Shown here one piece after another: positions 38,847 through 47,593 of a stretch of DNA of 64,000 nt (position 1 is the stretch's first letter; each line of letters begins with the position of its first letter). Source of the stretch: Salipaludibacillus neizhouensis (lineage in GTDB: Bacteria; Bacillota; Bacilli; Bacillales; Salisediminibacteriaceae); assembly GCF_002886185.1 (NCBI RefSeq), contig NZ_KZ614146.1:935234-999233 (forward strand). The letters run 5' to 3'. Position numbers and translations under genes: made by a program. The notes beneath the pieces are model-generated. The model had not been told where the DNA came from and did not search any database. It saw nothing but the letters and a program-made list of their open reading frames with translations.

Positions 38847-39492
38847 ATTGATGATCGTGGATGATCATCCCGTAGTCCGAAAAGGTCTTACCTTTTTCTT
38901 TTCTCAAGATAAGCATTTTGATGTGGTGTCAGAAGCAACGAATGGTATTGAAATGATTCAGTCACTTGAACAAGGTCTTAATGTTGACATTATTTTACTT
39001 GATTTGTCTATGCCAAAAATGGGAGGTGTGGAAGCCACACGCAAAGTGAAGCTTGCTAATCCCGAGCAAAAGATACTTGTCTTAACTAGTTTTGAAGACG
39101 CAGAGAATGTTATTTCTGCTATCCAAGCAGGAGCAGATGGATATTGTTTGAAAGACACGGAACCTGAAAACTTAATTGTTGCAATTAAGCGTGTTTTAGA
39201 TGGGGACAAAAATATTGATCCTAAAATTGCAAATCATTTGTTTGAACATGTCAGTGGTGAATCACCGGAATACAAAGCATTAAAAGCATTAACGCAACGG
39301 GAGAAAGAAGTTCTTATTGAAATAGCAAAAGGTAAAAATAATAGAGAAATCGCAGAAACACTATTCATCTCAGTAAGGACGGTGAAAACACATATAACTA
39401 ATCTATTTTCTAAACTACCAGTAACTGACCGCACCCAAGCAGCCCTATTTGCAATAAAGCATAATTTGGTGAACGATGAGAAAAGTATGTGA
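38830..39492 (+). CDS. NarL/FixJ family response regulator
   Basis: 220 aa. REC domain with MIVDDHPVVRKGL and acceptor Asp in DIILLDLSMPKMGG, then a LuxR-type HTH (about 148-210: LTQREKEVLIEIAKGKNNREIAETLFISVRTVKTHITNLFSKL). Cognate to the GAF kinase because the genes overlap. Target genes unknown; the nearby epoxide-hydrolase-like gene is the nearest candidate. Resembles YhcZ in layout. Confidence 0.9.
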   Translation: MNQSIKLMIVDDHPVVRKGLTFFFSQDKHFDVVSEATNGIEMIQSLEQGLNVDIILLDLSMPKMGGVEATRKVKLANPEQKILVLTSFEDAENVISAIQAGADGYCLKDTEPENLIVAIKRVLDGDKNIDPKIANHLFEHVSGESPEYKALKALTQREKEVLIEIAKGKNNREIAETLFISVRTVKTHITNLFSKLPVTDRTQAALFAIKHNLVNDEKSM

Positions 39493-39704
39493 TAAATAAA
39501 AGACCATACCAATAAAATAACTATTCATATAAATAGACTTGGGAAACGTGAATTATCGCATCTTTAGTTTATTGATCCAAAGCTTTTCATTTAAAATTAC
39601 ATGTGTGATTACCGTTATATATTCATTAATTGAGATATACTAAGTTCAAATACTAATAGTATAAAATTTTTAAGCGAACTTCATCTGTATAAAGGAGATT
39701 ATAA

Positions 39705-40553
39705 ATGATTATTGACGTCGACTTTCATTTTATAGAGACTAACGGAATTAGACTTCATGTTGCTTTTGCTGGACCGGAAGATGGTCCACTTGTATTGTTA
39801 CTTCACGGCTTCCCAGAGTTTTGGTACGGATGGAAAAATCAAATTGAGCCTCTTGCTAATGCTGGGTATCGAGTCGTTATTCCTGATCAGCGGGGTTACA
39901 ATTTAAGTGATAAACCCGAAGGAATAGCTAATTATACGTTGGATAAGCTGCGGGACGATATCATTGGATTAATCAAAGCTTGTGGCAGAGAGAGCGCAAC
40001 GATTATTGGCCATGATTGGGGAGGTGCTGTTGCGTGGTATTTGACGGCTACCAGGCCACAGTATGTAGATAAATTAGTTGCCGTAAATATCCCACACTTA
40101 AGTGCGATGAAAAAAACAATCCTTAGTTACCCTCCGCAATGGTTAAAAAGCTCATATATTTTATTATTTCAATTACCAGATATTCCGGAGTCATTTCTTA
40201 AATCAGATAACTATAAACGATTGACAGGGGCTCTTCTAGCTTCGAGTAAAAAAGGCACGTTCCATTCAGTGGATATCGATTACTATCATAGTGCCTGGTC
40301 GCAAGAAGGCAGTGTGACTGGAATGTTAACCTGGTACCGAGCAATGCGTTTTGCAAAGCTTCCTTCGGAGAAAATAGCTGTATCGACAAGAATTATCTGG
40401 GGTATGGATGATCAATTCTTAAGTGTAGAAAGTGCTAAAAAAAGCTTGAATTTTTGTGAGAATGGTGAACTAATCTTTGTTGGGGAAGCGACTCACTGGG
40501 TGAACCACGAGCAACCTGAAATTGTAACCAAGCTAATACTTGAGTTTATATAA
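39705..40553 (+). CDS. Alpha/beta hydrolase, epoxide hydrolase-like
   Basis: 282 aa. Oxyanion motif LLHGFPEFWYGWKNQIEPLA (HGxPE), nucleophile Asp in IIGHDWGGAVAWYL, and catalytic His in ATHWVNHEQPEIV; the aspartate nucleophile (not Ser) marks the epoxide hydrolase/haloalkane dehalogenase branch, and DKPEGIANYTLDKLRDDI is typical of it. Substrate not known. ATG 39705 behind AAAGGAG. Confidence 0.87.
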   Translation: MIIDVDFHFIETNGIRLHVAFAGPEDGPLVLLLHGFPEFWYGWKNQIEPLANAGYRVVIPDQRGYNLSDKPEGIANYTLDKLRDDIIGLIKACGRESATIIGHDWGGAVAWYLTATRPQYVDKLVAVNIPHLSAMKKTILSYPPQWLKSSYILLFQLPDIPESFLKSDNYKRLTGALLASSKKGTFHSVDIDYYHSAWSQEGSVTGMLTWYRAMRFAKLPSEKIAVSTRIIWGMDDQFLSVESAKKSLNFCENGELIFVGEATHWVNHEQPEIVTKLILEFI

Positions 40554-40620
40554 CTTTACTGGTGAAGCCATGAATGCTATTAATAAACTATATCAGAAAA
40601 GAAATGGGGAAAACAACGTT

Positions 40621-41346
40621 ATGACTAAAATTGCCATTATATCTGATGTACATGGAAATATGACAGCATTAGAAGAAGTTCTTAGGGACATTCATTCAAG
40701 AGATATCGATAGAATTTTTTGTTTGGGAGATTTAATCGGCAAAGGCCCACAAGGATCAGAATGCATTGAATTAATTAAAAATAATTGCGAAGAAGTAGTT
40801 AGGGGGAATTGGGATGTATTTATTCAATTGCCTACGAAAGACCCGTTTATTCAATGGTTTCAAGATAAGCTTACTAAGCAGGACTATCATTATCTAAGCA
40901 CATTACAGTTCCATCATGATCTTGAAATGAATGGACAGTTTATTCGATTTATTCATGCTTCTCCTAGAAGTGAGTTCGAACGTATTCTTCATATCGACTC
41001 ACATACTAAACGAACATCGATGTTTGAAAATAGTGAGAAGACTAATTCAGAAATTTCTTCGAGAAAGCCTGATATCGTTTTCTATGGAGATATACATACA
41101 ACGTTCTTACACACTTTTAAAGAAGGCATCCTTTGTAACGTGGGGAGTGTCGGAAATTCATTGGATTTAACGTCAGCGTCCTATGTCATCCTTGATGGGA
41201 CGCATTCAAACAATGCTATTCAGTTTGTCCGGGTAGAATATGATCGAGAGACCGAGCTTAAAAAGGCGAAAGAGCTTGGATTGGCTCAATATGAAAAATA
41301 CTATAATGAATTAATGTATGGGATATATCGTAATTCCAGAAAGTAA
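40621..41346 (+). CDS. Metallophosphoesterase (calcineurin-like)
   Basis: 241 aa. Di-metal motifs IISDVHGN, FCLGDLIGKGP, VRGNWD, HASP and YGDIHTTFLHTF with NVGSVGN, the order of the YfcE/ApaH-like group. Start at ATG 40621 after GGGGAAAACAACGTT; the ORF also runs upstream to 40540 overlapping the hydrolase. Substrate unknown. Confidence 0.85.
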   Translation: MTKIAIISDVHGNMTALEEVLRDIHSRDIDRIFCLGDLIGKGPQGSECIELIKNNCEEVVRGNWDVFIQLPTKDPFIQWFQDKLTKQDYHYLSTLQFHHDLEMNGQFIRFIHASPRSEFERILHIDSHTKRTSMFENSEKTNSEISSRKPDIVFYGDIHTTFLHTFKEGILCNVGSVGNSLDLTSASYVILDGTHSNNAIQFVRVEYDRETELKKAKELGLAQYEKYYNELMYGIYRNSRK

Positions 41347-41547
41347 GTTAGCATAAACAATGATTGAATTTTGCGGTTAAGTCTATCATTTAGTATGTGA
41401 TTCTAAAAGTATAAATGAATAGTTGCTAGAATTAAACGAAGTTACTTATAAAAACGATGGATGTTTTAAAGAAACACATAAATGCAATAAATATGTATAA
41501 GCACCATTTGACAGAATTTATATCATAAGACCATGGAGGTCGACTAC

Positions 41548-42300
41548 ATGGAAGATCAATCATTCATACAAAAAATAGAAGAATTATCTTTGAATGCTTT
41601 ACCGGCGCTTCAAACACATTTGTTCGATGGGTGGGTGTTACGATTTGCTGATGGATATACGAAACGAGCAAATTCGATTAATGCGCTTTATTTCTCGAAA
41701 CAAGAAGTGGAACAAAAAATAGACATAAGTGAGCAGATTTACGAAAAAAGAAACTTGAGAACAGTTTATAAAATTACTCCCCAAGTATTTCCGCAAAATT
41801 TAGATAAGAGTCTTGATGAAAGAGATTATGTTCTGGAGGGAATAACGAGTGTTCAATTACTCCCATTGGAAAAGATAGAGTTACATTCAGCGCAAAACGT
41901 TGAAGTATACGAGTATTTACATGATAGTTGGTTATCTGCTTTTTGCCGTTTAAGCAAAATAAAAGAAAACGACCAATCAACAATGAAGCAAATCTTAAGA
42001 AATATTGTACCTGGTATTTGTTACGCCATGGTAATCGATGACAATGGTAACGTTGTTGCCTGCGGGAGAGGCGTTCTGGAAGGCGAATACATAGGATTAT
42101 ACGACATTATTACTGATGAAAAATATAGGTACAAAGGGTACGGAGAAAAACTTGTGCTTCAGATTTTACAATGGGGAAAAGAGAGTGCAGCTAAATTTGC
42201 ATATCTTCAAGTAATGATCTCGAATGTTCCGGCATTAAATCTGTACAGTAAAATAGGATTCGAGGAAAAGTACAGTTATTACTATAGAATTAAAAAGTAA
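41548..42300 (+). CDS. GNAT family N-acetyltransferase
   Basis: 250 aa. The C-terminal GNAT domain holds GLYDIITDEKYRYKGYGEKLVLQILQWGKE (about 185-214, acetyl-CoA loop RYKGYG) and LQVMISNVPALNLYSKIGFEEKYSYYYR; the N-terminal half (ALPALQTHLFDGWVLRFADGYTKRANSINAL) is the typical partner domain of this acyltransferase subgroup. Start at ATG 41548 behind ATGGAGGTCGACTAC. Substrate unknown. Confidence 0.85.
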   Translation: MEDQSFIQKIEELSLNALPALQTHLFDGWVLRFADGYTKRANSINALYFSKQEVEQKIDISEQIYEKRNLRTVYKITPQVFPQNLDKSLDERDYVLEGITSVQLLPLEKIELHSAQNVEVYEYLHDSWLSAFCRLSKIKENDQSTMKQILRNIVPGICYAMVIDDNGNVVACGRGVLEGEYIGLYDIITDEKYRYKGYGEKLVLQILQWGKESAAKFAYLQVMISNVPALNLYSKIGFEEKYSYYYRIKK

Positions 42301-42307
42301 TTTTTTT

Positions 42308-42335
42308 GAGTCAGCACAGAGTGCTGGCTCCTTTT
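42308..42335 (+). terminator. Intrinsic terminator
   Basis: GAGTCAGCAC (42308-42317) / GTGCTGGCTC (42321-42330), 3 nt loop, then CTTTT. Confidence 0.85.
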
Positions 42336-42579
42336 CCGAAATTTTTCCAAGAATTAAAAGTAACTTTAGCTAAACGGTTCGGATGGGCATATTAACCGAG
42401 TTCAAGTAATTAAATATTATGAATGTACACAATAAGTAAACAAAGTAGATTAAAAAGAAAACTTTGGATATTGTTGTTTTCGATTTTTGTAAATCTTGTA
42501 TAATAGTAGTCACTATTGTAAAACGAATAACTATAAAATGGTATAATCAGATAAATGATAAGTTTAAGGAGATGGGGAA

Positions 42580-43164
42580 ATGTTGCAAAACTCAAACGTG
42601 AAACCAATGCTGCTCAATTTTCCACAGGAATTTGAAACAGAACGCCTTTTAATAAGGCTTCCTAAACCAGGAGATGGCAAAGCTGTTAATGAGGCAATAA
42701 AAGAATCTATAAATGAATTAAAAGCATGGATGCCGTTTGCTCACAAGGAACCTACAGAAGAGGAAACAGAGATTAACATACGAAATTCTTACATAAAGTT
42801 TTTGAAAAGAGAAGATCTTAGATTGCTGGCTTTTCTAAAAGAAACCGGTGAATTTGTTTGTTCGTCCGGCCTGCACCGAATTGATTGGGAAGTACCTAAG
42901 TTTGAGATCGGCTACTGGGTAGATACTCGACATCGTGGTAAGGGTTATACTACTGAGGTAGTAGAAGGGATAACCAAGTTTGCGTTTAAAGAGCTGAAAG
43001 CAAGACGCTTAGAAATAAGGTGTGATTCTAAGAATTTAAAAAGCAGAGCTATTCCTGAAAGATTGGGGTACATTTTAGAAGGTATACTTAGAAATGACGA
43101 ACTTTCTCTTGATGGGAAAGAGCTGACTGATACTTGTGTATTTTCAAGGATTAGTTTGGACTAA
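42580..43164 (+). CDS. RimJ/RimL-type GNAT acetyltransferase
   Basis: 194 aa. FETERLLIRLPKPGDG start, FEIGYWVDTRHRGKGYTTEVVEGITKFAF (about 108-136) as acetyl-CoA site, and RLEIRCDSKNLKSRAIPERLGYILEG: the ribosomal-protein N-acetyltransferase pattern. Bacillus relatives acetylate ribosomal proteins L7/L12, S5 or S18, or detoxify; the substrate here is not known. RBS AAGGAGATGGGGAA. Confidence 0.87.
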   Translation: MLQNSNVKPMLLNFPQEFETERLLIRLPKPGDGKAVNEAIKESINELKAWMPFAHKEPTEEETEINIRNSYIKFLKREDLRLLAFLKETGEFVCSSGLHRIDWEVPKFEIGYWVDTRHRGKGYTTEVVEGITKFAFKELKARRLEIRCDSKNLKSRAIPERLGYILEGILRNDELSLDGKELTDTCVFSRISLD

Positions 43165-43195
43165 ATAAAAGGTTTGTGTAGACGTTTCTTTTCAA

Positions 43196-43252
43196 GAGGA
43201 AGCGTTATCCGCTCTAGGCGGGCGCTTTCCGAGGGCAATCCTCACCCTTCAT
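43196..43252. repeat. GC-rich dispersed repeat fragment
   Basis: GAGGAAGCGTTATCCGCTCT followed by AGGCGGGCGCTTTCCGAGGG and CAATCCTCA resembles the GC-rich stretches scattered through many Bacillaceae intergenic regions (CGCTTTCCGCGGG type). Base composition is sharply different from its flanks. Family assignment is from memory; a related but degenerate stretch may lie at 5990-6045. Confidence 0.45.
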
Positions 43253-43273
43253 AATGAATCAGAACGAAGAAAT

Positions 43274-43312
43274 AAAAACCTATTAGGAGGCCTCTGCTCC
43301 CAATAGGTTTTT
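43274..43312. terminator. Bidirectional intrinsic terminator
   Basis: AAAAACCTATT (43274-43284) / AATAGGTTTTT (43302-43312), inner GGAG/CTCC; serves the acetyltransferase and the arabinanase genes, which converge. Confidence 0.9.
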
Positions 43313-43367
43313 AAAAGTTTTATTTTCTAGTTGCTTTTAAGACTACAGAATATGACTTTTTGTAAGC

Positions 43368-45965
43368 TTATTCATTTGAATCTGTAATATTTTTTATTTC
43401 TTCAGGGGAGAGGAGACCTTCATAAATTTGCAGATCATCCATTAACCCTTGATAAGGGGTATCCCAATAGTTTACACCTAAGCCAAATTTGGCTGAAGTA
43501 TTCGTGAATACATTTGGAAAATCAGAACCTGTGTGTTTCTCTTCTCCATTAATATATATTTGAATGTTTCCGTCTGCTACTGTGAAAGCGAGATGGGTCC
43601 ATTCATCAGTTCCTATCGTCATCTCAGTATTGGCATCATACCAAGTTGAGCTGCCTGACCAAATCATCGTATTTTCAAGATCCTCTGTCCCAGATGGAAG
43701 GAGGCTAATCCAGTTGTCTGGATCCGTTGCACCGAAGAAAGCAGTCGTAAACGGTGTTAGTTTTTCCGGTTTTAACCAAAGTGATACCGAATAAGCGTCG
43801 CTGGAAATAAGCCCATCTGGTAAACTAACCCCGGATTCGCCATCAAAGGCAGCTGCTCTGCCTAGTTGACCATCTTCAAATGTGATCGTACCGCCTGAAT
43901 TATCAAGTCTATCACCAGTGGATGCACCTGATTCGAAGTTACCCGTGCTTTCTTCAAGGTCATTTTCAAACGGATAATGCGCGACTAAGCCAGCTTCTTT
44001 CGTTGGTAAAACGGTGAGCTCAAAACTTTTAGTTTCGGAGACGTCACCTTTTGTAATTGTTGCTGTAAGCGTTGCTGTCGCAAATTCAGCATCAACACCT
44101 GGTCGGTTGATTTCACCTGAATCCGTAACAACCGTTTCGTCAGAAGTTTCCCACGTAATCTCTGAATTGCGAGTACCTTCAACGGGAAGTGTTACGTTAG
44201 AGATAACATTATCAATGTCACCGAGACTCAAATCATTTGCGACATCTTCGACAATCTCTTCGTCTGTTTTATCAAGCATTTTGCTGCCCCAAACAGTGAC
44301 GCCTTCCTGAGACATTGCTGTAAATGTCATCACGTAACTTTCTGAGCTATGGTCCCATTGTTCGATAAATACGCCATCATATGTCACGTTATCAATCGTG
44401 ATTTCGGCTTGATTGTGACTGGTTTTTTTCCAAGAACCTTCCACTGCACCAGATATCTTGTTATTTTTGTTTAAAGAAATGTAGGAGGCTTTTTCGATAT
44501 CACCAGTAATATCGCTTCCATGATTGATATACTGATAGTCACCGATCAAGTCTTGCCGGTTTACCTTAGCAAGTTCTTCCCCTGCATAACGATAAGGGGC
44601 GGCCACTAGCCATCCTTCTTTGTTCTCAAACATTTGGTGGACACGAAGCTCGTGCATTTCACCTTTGTCAGGGAATCGTGTATGAAAAACTAAGAATCTT
44701 TTTCCAGTATCGGGATCTGTAAAGATAGAGTTGTGACCAGGAGACATGTAACCGTAGCCATTTCCAGACCCAGGATCGCCGACTTTTCTTTCAAATAAGA
44801 AGTTACCCATTAATTTATTTCCGTGATCAGCATGTTCCAGAGAATCAGGTTTGTTTCCGGGAATTCCATTGTCTAATGAATCAGGTAAAATAGCCGGATC
44901 TCCAGCAGCATCTACATATGGACCTTCAGGATTCTCAGAACGGAAAGATCTCATTTGATACCCACCGTCAGCACCTAACCAGCCATATGTGACATACAAG
45001 AAGTAATAGCCAGTTTCCTCATCATAGTTTACGTATGGACCCTCACCTGAACGACCATATCCACCAGATATTTTAGTTCCAAAATAGCGGTCTATCATTC
45101 TACCATCTTCTGTCACACCATCTTTACCAGGATAGATTGGTTGACCTGTAGTCGGATCTACTTCGAGAATGAATATCCCACCTGCCCAAGAGCCGTAAGT
45201 CATCCACATCTTTCCGTCTTCGTCAAAAAACAAGTTAGCATCAATTGAATTGGTGAAATCATTGTAGTTGTATCCACCATTGTCTAGAAACCATTCATCT
45301 CTTATTCCTTCAATCGTACCATCTTCAATAAGGTCTGGAAGATTGGTATTTTTCCAGTTTTTATTTACATCGCTACCAGCATCTTTTATACCTTCTTTCT
45401 CATGGAAATCAGAATACATAATGGTATCGACGTAACTATATGGACCTTCTACATCTTTAGATACAGCATAACCGATGGCGGATCTTATATATGTTGATGA
45501 GGCACTGTAATACATCATATATGCGCCAGTTGAACCGTCTTCATGTTCGTAATGTTCATTCCAAACGGCTTCTGGTGCCCAAACAGCAAAACCACCGGCA
45601 CTATCCGAGTCATCTTCACCTGCCCATTCAAACGAACCAGCTAAGTTTTCAGATAAGTCACCATATAAAGTGTTATCAGGGGTTGTATATCCGTTCGTAA
45701 AATTAGACCATTCCATTAGATCAGTTGATTTCGCAGCATCAATATGAGTACCGAAAGCATAATACGTATCTCCGGCTTTAATAATAGAAGGGTCATGAAC
45801 GGAAGCCTCTTGAAAACTAGGCACCTCCTTTTGATTTTCTTGGTTTGGCTTATTGCTATTGGCATTATTTTTACCACTATAGCCTTGACTAAACACTGTA
45901 ATAGGAATAATTAATAGTAATAGAAATAAAATAAGCCCTATTCTCTTTTTGGTTGTTTTTTGCAT
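43368..45965 (-). CDS. Secreted GH43 arabinan endo-1,5-alpha-L-arabinanase with Ig-like and LamG modules
   Basis: 865 aa exoenzyme. Signal peptide 1-26 (KKRIGLILFLLLLIIPITVFSQG); GH43 five-bladed propeller about 48-400 with catalytic base Asp58 in VHDPSI, the pKa-modulating Asp in SIDANLFFDEDGKMWMTYGSW and catalytic acid Glu in GRSGEGPYV; Abn2-type C-terminal beta domain about 430-565 (with YMSPGHNSIFTDPDTGKRFLVFHTRF before it); an atrophied Ig-like domain about 575-655; and a LamG/concanavalin-like domain about 660-863. B. subtilis Abn2 is about 470 aa, so the Ig-like and LamG modules are additions, probably for polysaccharide binding. ATG 45965 after GAGAGGAGAAAGTAGA. cre overlaps the leader. 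Confidence 0.9.
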   Translation of the reverse strand: MQKTTKKRIGLILFLLLLIIPITVFSQGYSGKNNANSNKPNQENQKEVPSFQEASVHDPSIIKAGDTYYAFGTHIDAAKSTDLMEWSNFTNGYTTPDNTLYGDLSENLAGSFEWAGEDDSDSAGGFAVWAPEAVWNEHYEHEDGSTGAYMMYYSASSTYIRSAIGYAVSKDVEGPYSYVDTIMYSDFHEKEGIKDAGSDVNKNWKNTNLPDLIEDGTIEGIRDEWFLDNGGYNYNDFTNSIDANLFFDEDGKMWMTYGSWAGGIFILEVDPTTGQPIYPGKDGVTEDGRMIDRYFGTKISGGYGRSGEGPYVNYDEETGYYFLYVTYGWLGADGGYQMRSFRSENPEGPYVDAAGDPAILPDSLDNGIPGNKPDSLEHADHGNKLMGNFLFERKVGDPGSGNGYGYMSPGHNSIFTDPDTGKRFLVFHTRFPDKGEMHELRVHQMFENKEGWLVAAPYRYAGEELAKVNRQDLIGDYQYINHGSDITGDIEKASYISLNKNNKISGAVEGSWKKTSHNQAEITIDNVTYDGVFIEQWDHSSESYVMTFTAMSQEGVTVWGSKMLDKTDEEIVEDVANDLSLGDIDNVISNVTLPVEGTRNSEITWETSDETVVTDSGEINRPGVDAEFATATLTATITKGDVSETKSFELTVLPTKEAGLVAHYPFENDLEESTGNFESGASTGDRLDNSGGTITFEDGQLGRAAAFDGESGVSLPDGLISSDAYSVSLWLKPEKLTPFTTAFFGATDPDNWISLLPSGTEDLENTMIWSGSSTWYDANTEMTIGTDEWTHLAFTVADGNIQIYINGEEKHTGSDFPNVFTNTSAKFGLGVNYWDTPYQGLMDDLQIYEGLLSPEEIKNITDSNE

Positions 45966-45992
45966 TCTACTTTCTCCTCTCTATAAAACAAA

Positions 45993-46008
45993 ATGTAAAC
46001 GCGATCAT
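45993..46008. promoter_or_regulatory. cre site (CcpA) upstream of the arabinanase
   Basis: ATGTAAACGCGATCAT fits WTGNAANCGNWNNCAW with one mismatch, 28 bp upstream of the start codon; expected to give catabolite repression of the arabinanase. Confidence 0.65.
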
Positions 46009-46390
46009 TTCTTCACACAAAAGTCCTTACATTCATAAAATCGAATCCCTTCCCTCCTTATTCAATTCAAGTAGAAATTAAAACATAAACATATTAATAT
46101 ATTTATGAATATATTAACGATACTATAAGTTGAAAGAACTAACAAGGGGAAATAATCACTTGGTAAGGGTAATTATATAGTTTATATAAACATTAATTAT
46201 ATTTTTTAACAATTAATTTTCATTAAATAAGCCCTTTTTCGAAAAAGAGCTTTAATTTTGAAGTTTTGTAAATAGTAAAGGAAAAATGATTTTAGAGGAG
46301 GGGAAAAAAGATGAATAATGCAGGAGATTCTCTAAACGGCATGATATATCTTTACTAATAAGGGATACTCTGATTTATATTACGGATTTT
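46009..46390. other. Gene-free stretch upstream of the arabinanase, with an inverted repeat at 46094-46117
   Basis: TTAATATATT (46094-46103) / AATATATTAA (46108-46117), exact 10 bp arms with a 4 nt spacer: a candidate operator about 130 bp upstream of the gene. It does not match the AraR consensus. AT-rich sequence otherwise. At 46311-46358 a very strong ribosome site (GAGGAGGGGAAAAAAG) precedes a 15-codon ORF (MNNAGDSLNGMIYLY), a leader peptide or the stump of a lost gene. Confidence 0.4.
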
Positions 46391-46996
46391 TTACTTGCCA
46401 GGTTGTATAGATGAGATAAATGAATAAATCAATAAATCAAAACTATACAAGATAATCCAGATGAAACTGAGCCTATTAAGTGCGTGAAGATTAAATAAAA
46501 GTGGAAACTCAGATAAGTAAGTATGAGTAAACATAAAAACTTTTAATTCACGTAAATACAAAGTTATACTATTGTCGGAAATAAGCCAGATAAAATGCAC
46601 AAAAACTATGGCTATAGTATGAATGAGAAAGAGATTTTTTCGGTAATTTACATACGAATATAAATCTTCATTCATGACGGATCGGTGGTGATTAGTGAAT
46701 TTAGATAAAAGATATTTATCGAGACGCTGAATATCAGCACTTCCTAAAGTCATCGCATAGATGATAAACAGGATTATAATGATTTGAAACAAGGAAATAT
46801 GTTTTGTTATATAGTAGTCAATAAAAACCAAACCAAACTGGAAAATCGTACAAAAGATAATCAAGGTTAAGAACAATCGATTTAGTCGGACGTATCGAAG
46901 AGTATAGCGATTAAAAAGAAATATACCTAAAAAAAACCAAGTAAGCCCTTCAGATATAACAAATAATAGCCATTCATTTACATACAAATAAGACAC
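46391..46996 (-). CDS. Hypothetical multi-span membrane protein
   Basis: 201 aa with about six hydrophobic segments (LLFVISEGLTWFFLGIFLFN, FLTLIIFCTIFQFGLVFIDY, LFQIIIILFIIYAMTLG, FLIHTIAIVFVHFIWLIS and a C-terminal pair). Start taken at GTG 46996 with GAGGTGG just upstream; ATG 47035 is possible but has no ribosome site. No family recognised. Confidence 0.55.
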   Translation of the reverse strand: MSYLYVNEWLLFVISEGLTWFFLGIFLFNRYTLRYVRLNRLFLTLIIFCTIFQFGLVFIDYYITKHISLFQIIIILFIIYAMTLGSADIQRLDKYLLSKFTNHHRSVMNEDLYSYVNYRKNLFLIHTIAIVFVHFIWLISDNSITLYLRELKVFMFTHTYLSEFPLLFNLHALNRLSFIWIILYSFDLLIYSFISSIQPGK

Positions 46997-47128
46997 ATAA
47001 TCCACCTCACTGTTAGTGAAAGTGTATGTCCACATTGTTTACAGTATGTTCATTAGATTAATGCAAAGGTATACAATTTAGGGTGCTAAAAGTATATGCA
47101 AGAAATTGTATTCAAAGTAGAGTAACCC

Positions 47129-47494
47129 TTACAAATTATAGATGGTGAAAAGTCGATATTTAATTTCACTTAATCCTAATTTACTCTCCACATCATCCTC
47201 ATCTTTCACATATTCCTTAAGGGATTCAACCTCTAGTTCAAGTTCATGGTAATAATCAATGGTACCTAACATTAATAGTTTCAACTTCTGTTTTTCATAA
47301 TTTTTTTGAAATTTGTTCACATTCGAAAGCGCACCGTCCCATTCTTCCTTATCAATTTGCTCGTACAAATTATGAATATCGTTAAAGAGTGCCTCATCCG
47401 TTTTGGATTGGAAAATCTGAGCTGTTGAACACCCAGAAACCATGCATAAAGTTATCAACAATCCCAGACAAAGAATTAAAATTTTTCTAGTCAA
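47129..47494 (-). CDS. DUF4363 lipoprotein
   Basis: 121 aa. TTG start (47494) 8 bp after AAGGAG, a lipoprotein signal peptide KILILCLGLLITLCMVSGC with the lipobox Cys at about residue 21, then a helical domain (DIHNLYEQIDKEEWDGALSNVNKFQKNYEKQK). DUF4363 genes are found next to DUF421 genes in Bacillaceae, as here (divergent, 99 bp apart), so the two products are likely to act together at the membrane. Confidence 0.75.
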   Translation of the reverse strand: MTRKILILCLGLLITLCMVSGCSTAQIFQSKTDEALFNDIHNLYEQIDKEEWDGALSNVNKFQKNYEKQKLKLLMLGTIDYYHELELEVESLKEYVKDEDDVESKLGLSEIKYRLFTIYNL

Positions 47495-47593
47495 AGTAAA
47501 CACTCCTTTAAATTAGTAAATGATGTATGTTTCTTTATAGATTGCCCAATAATGGAAAAATAGTACGTATATTTAAAATAAGGGGGAATAATA

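Noticed and set aside
46094-46117. AraR operator for the arabinanase
   Set aside because: The palindrome lacks the ACGTAC-type AraR core; kept only as an unassigned inverted repeat.
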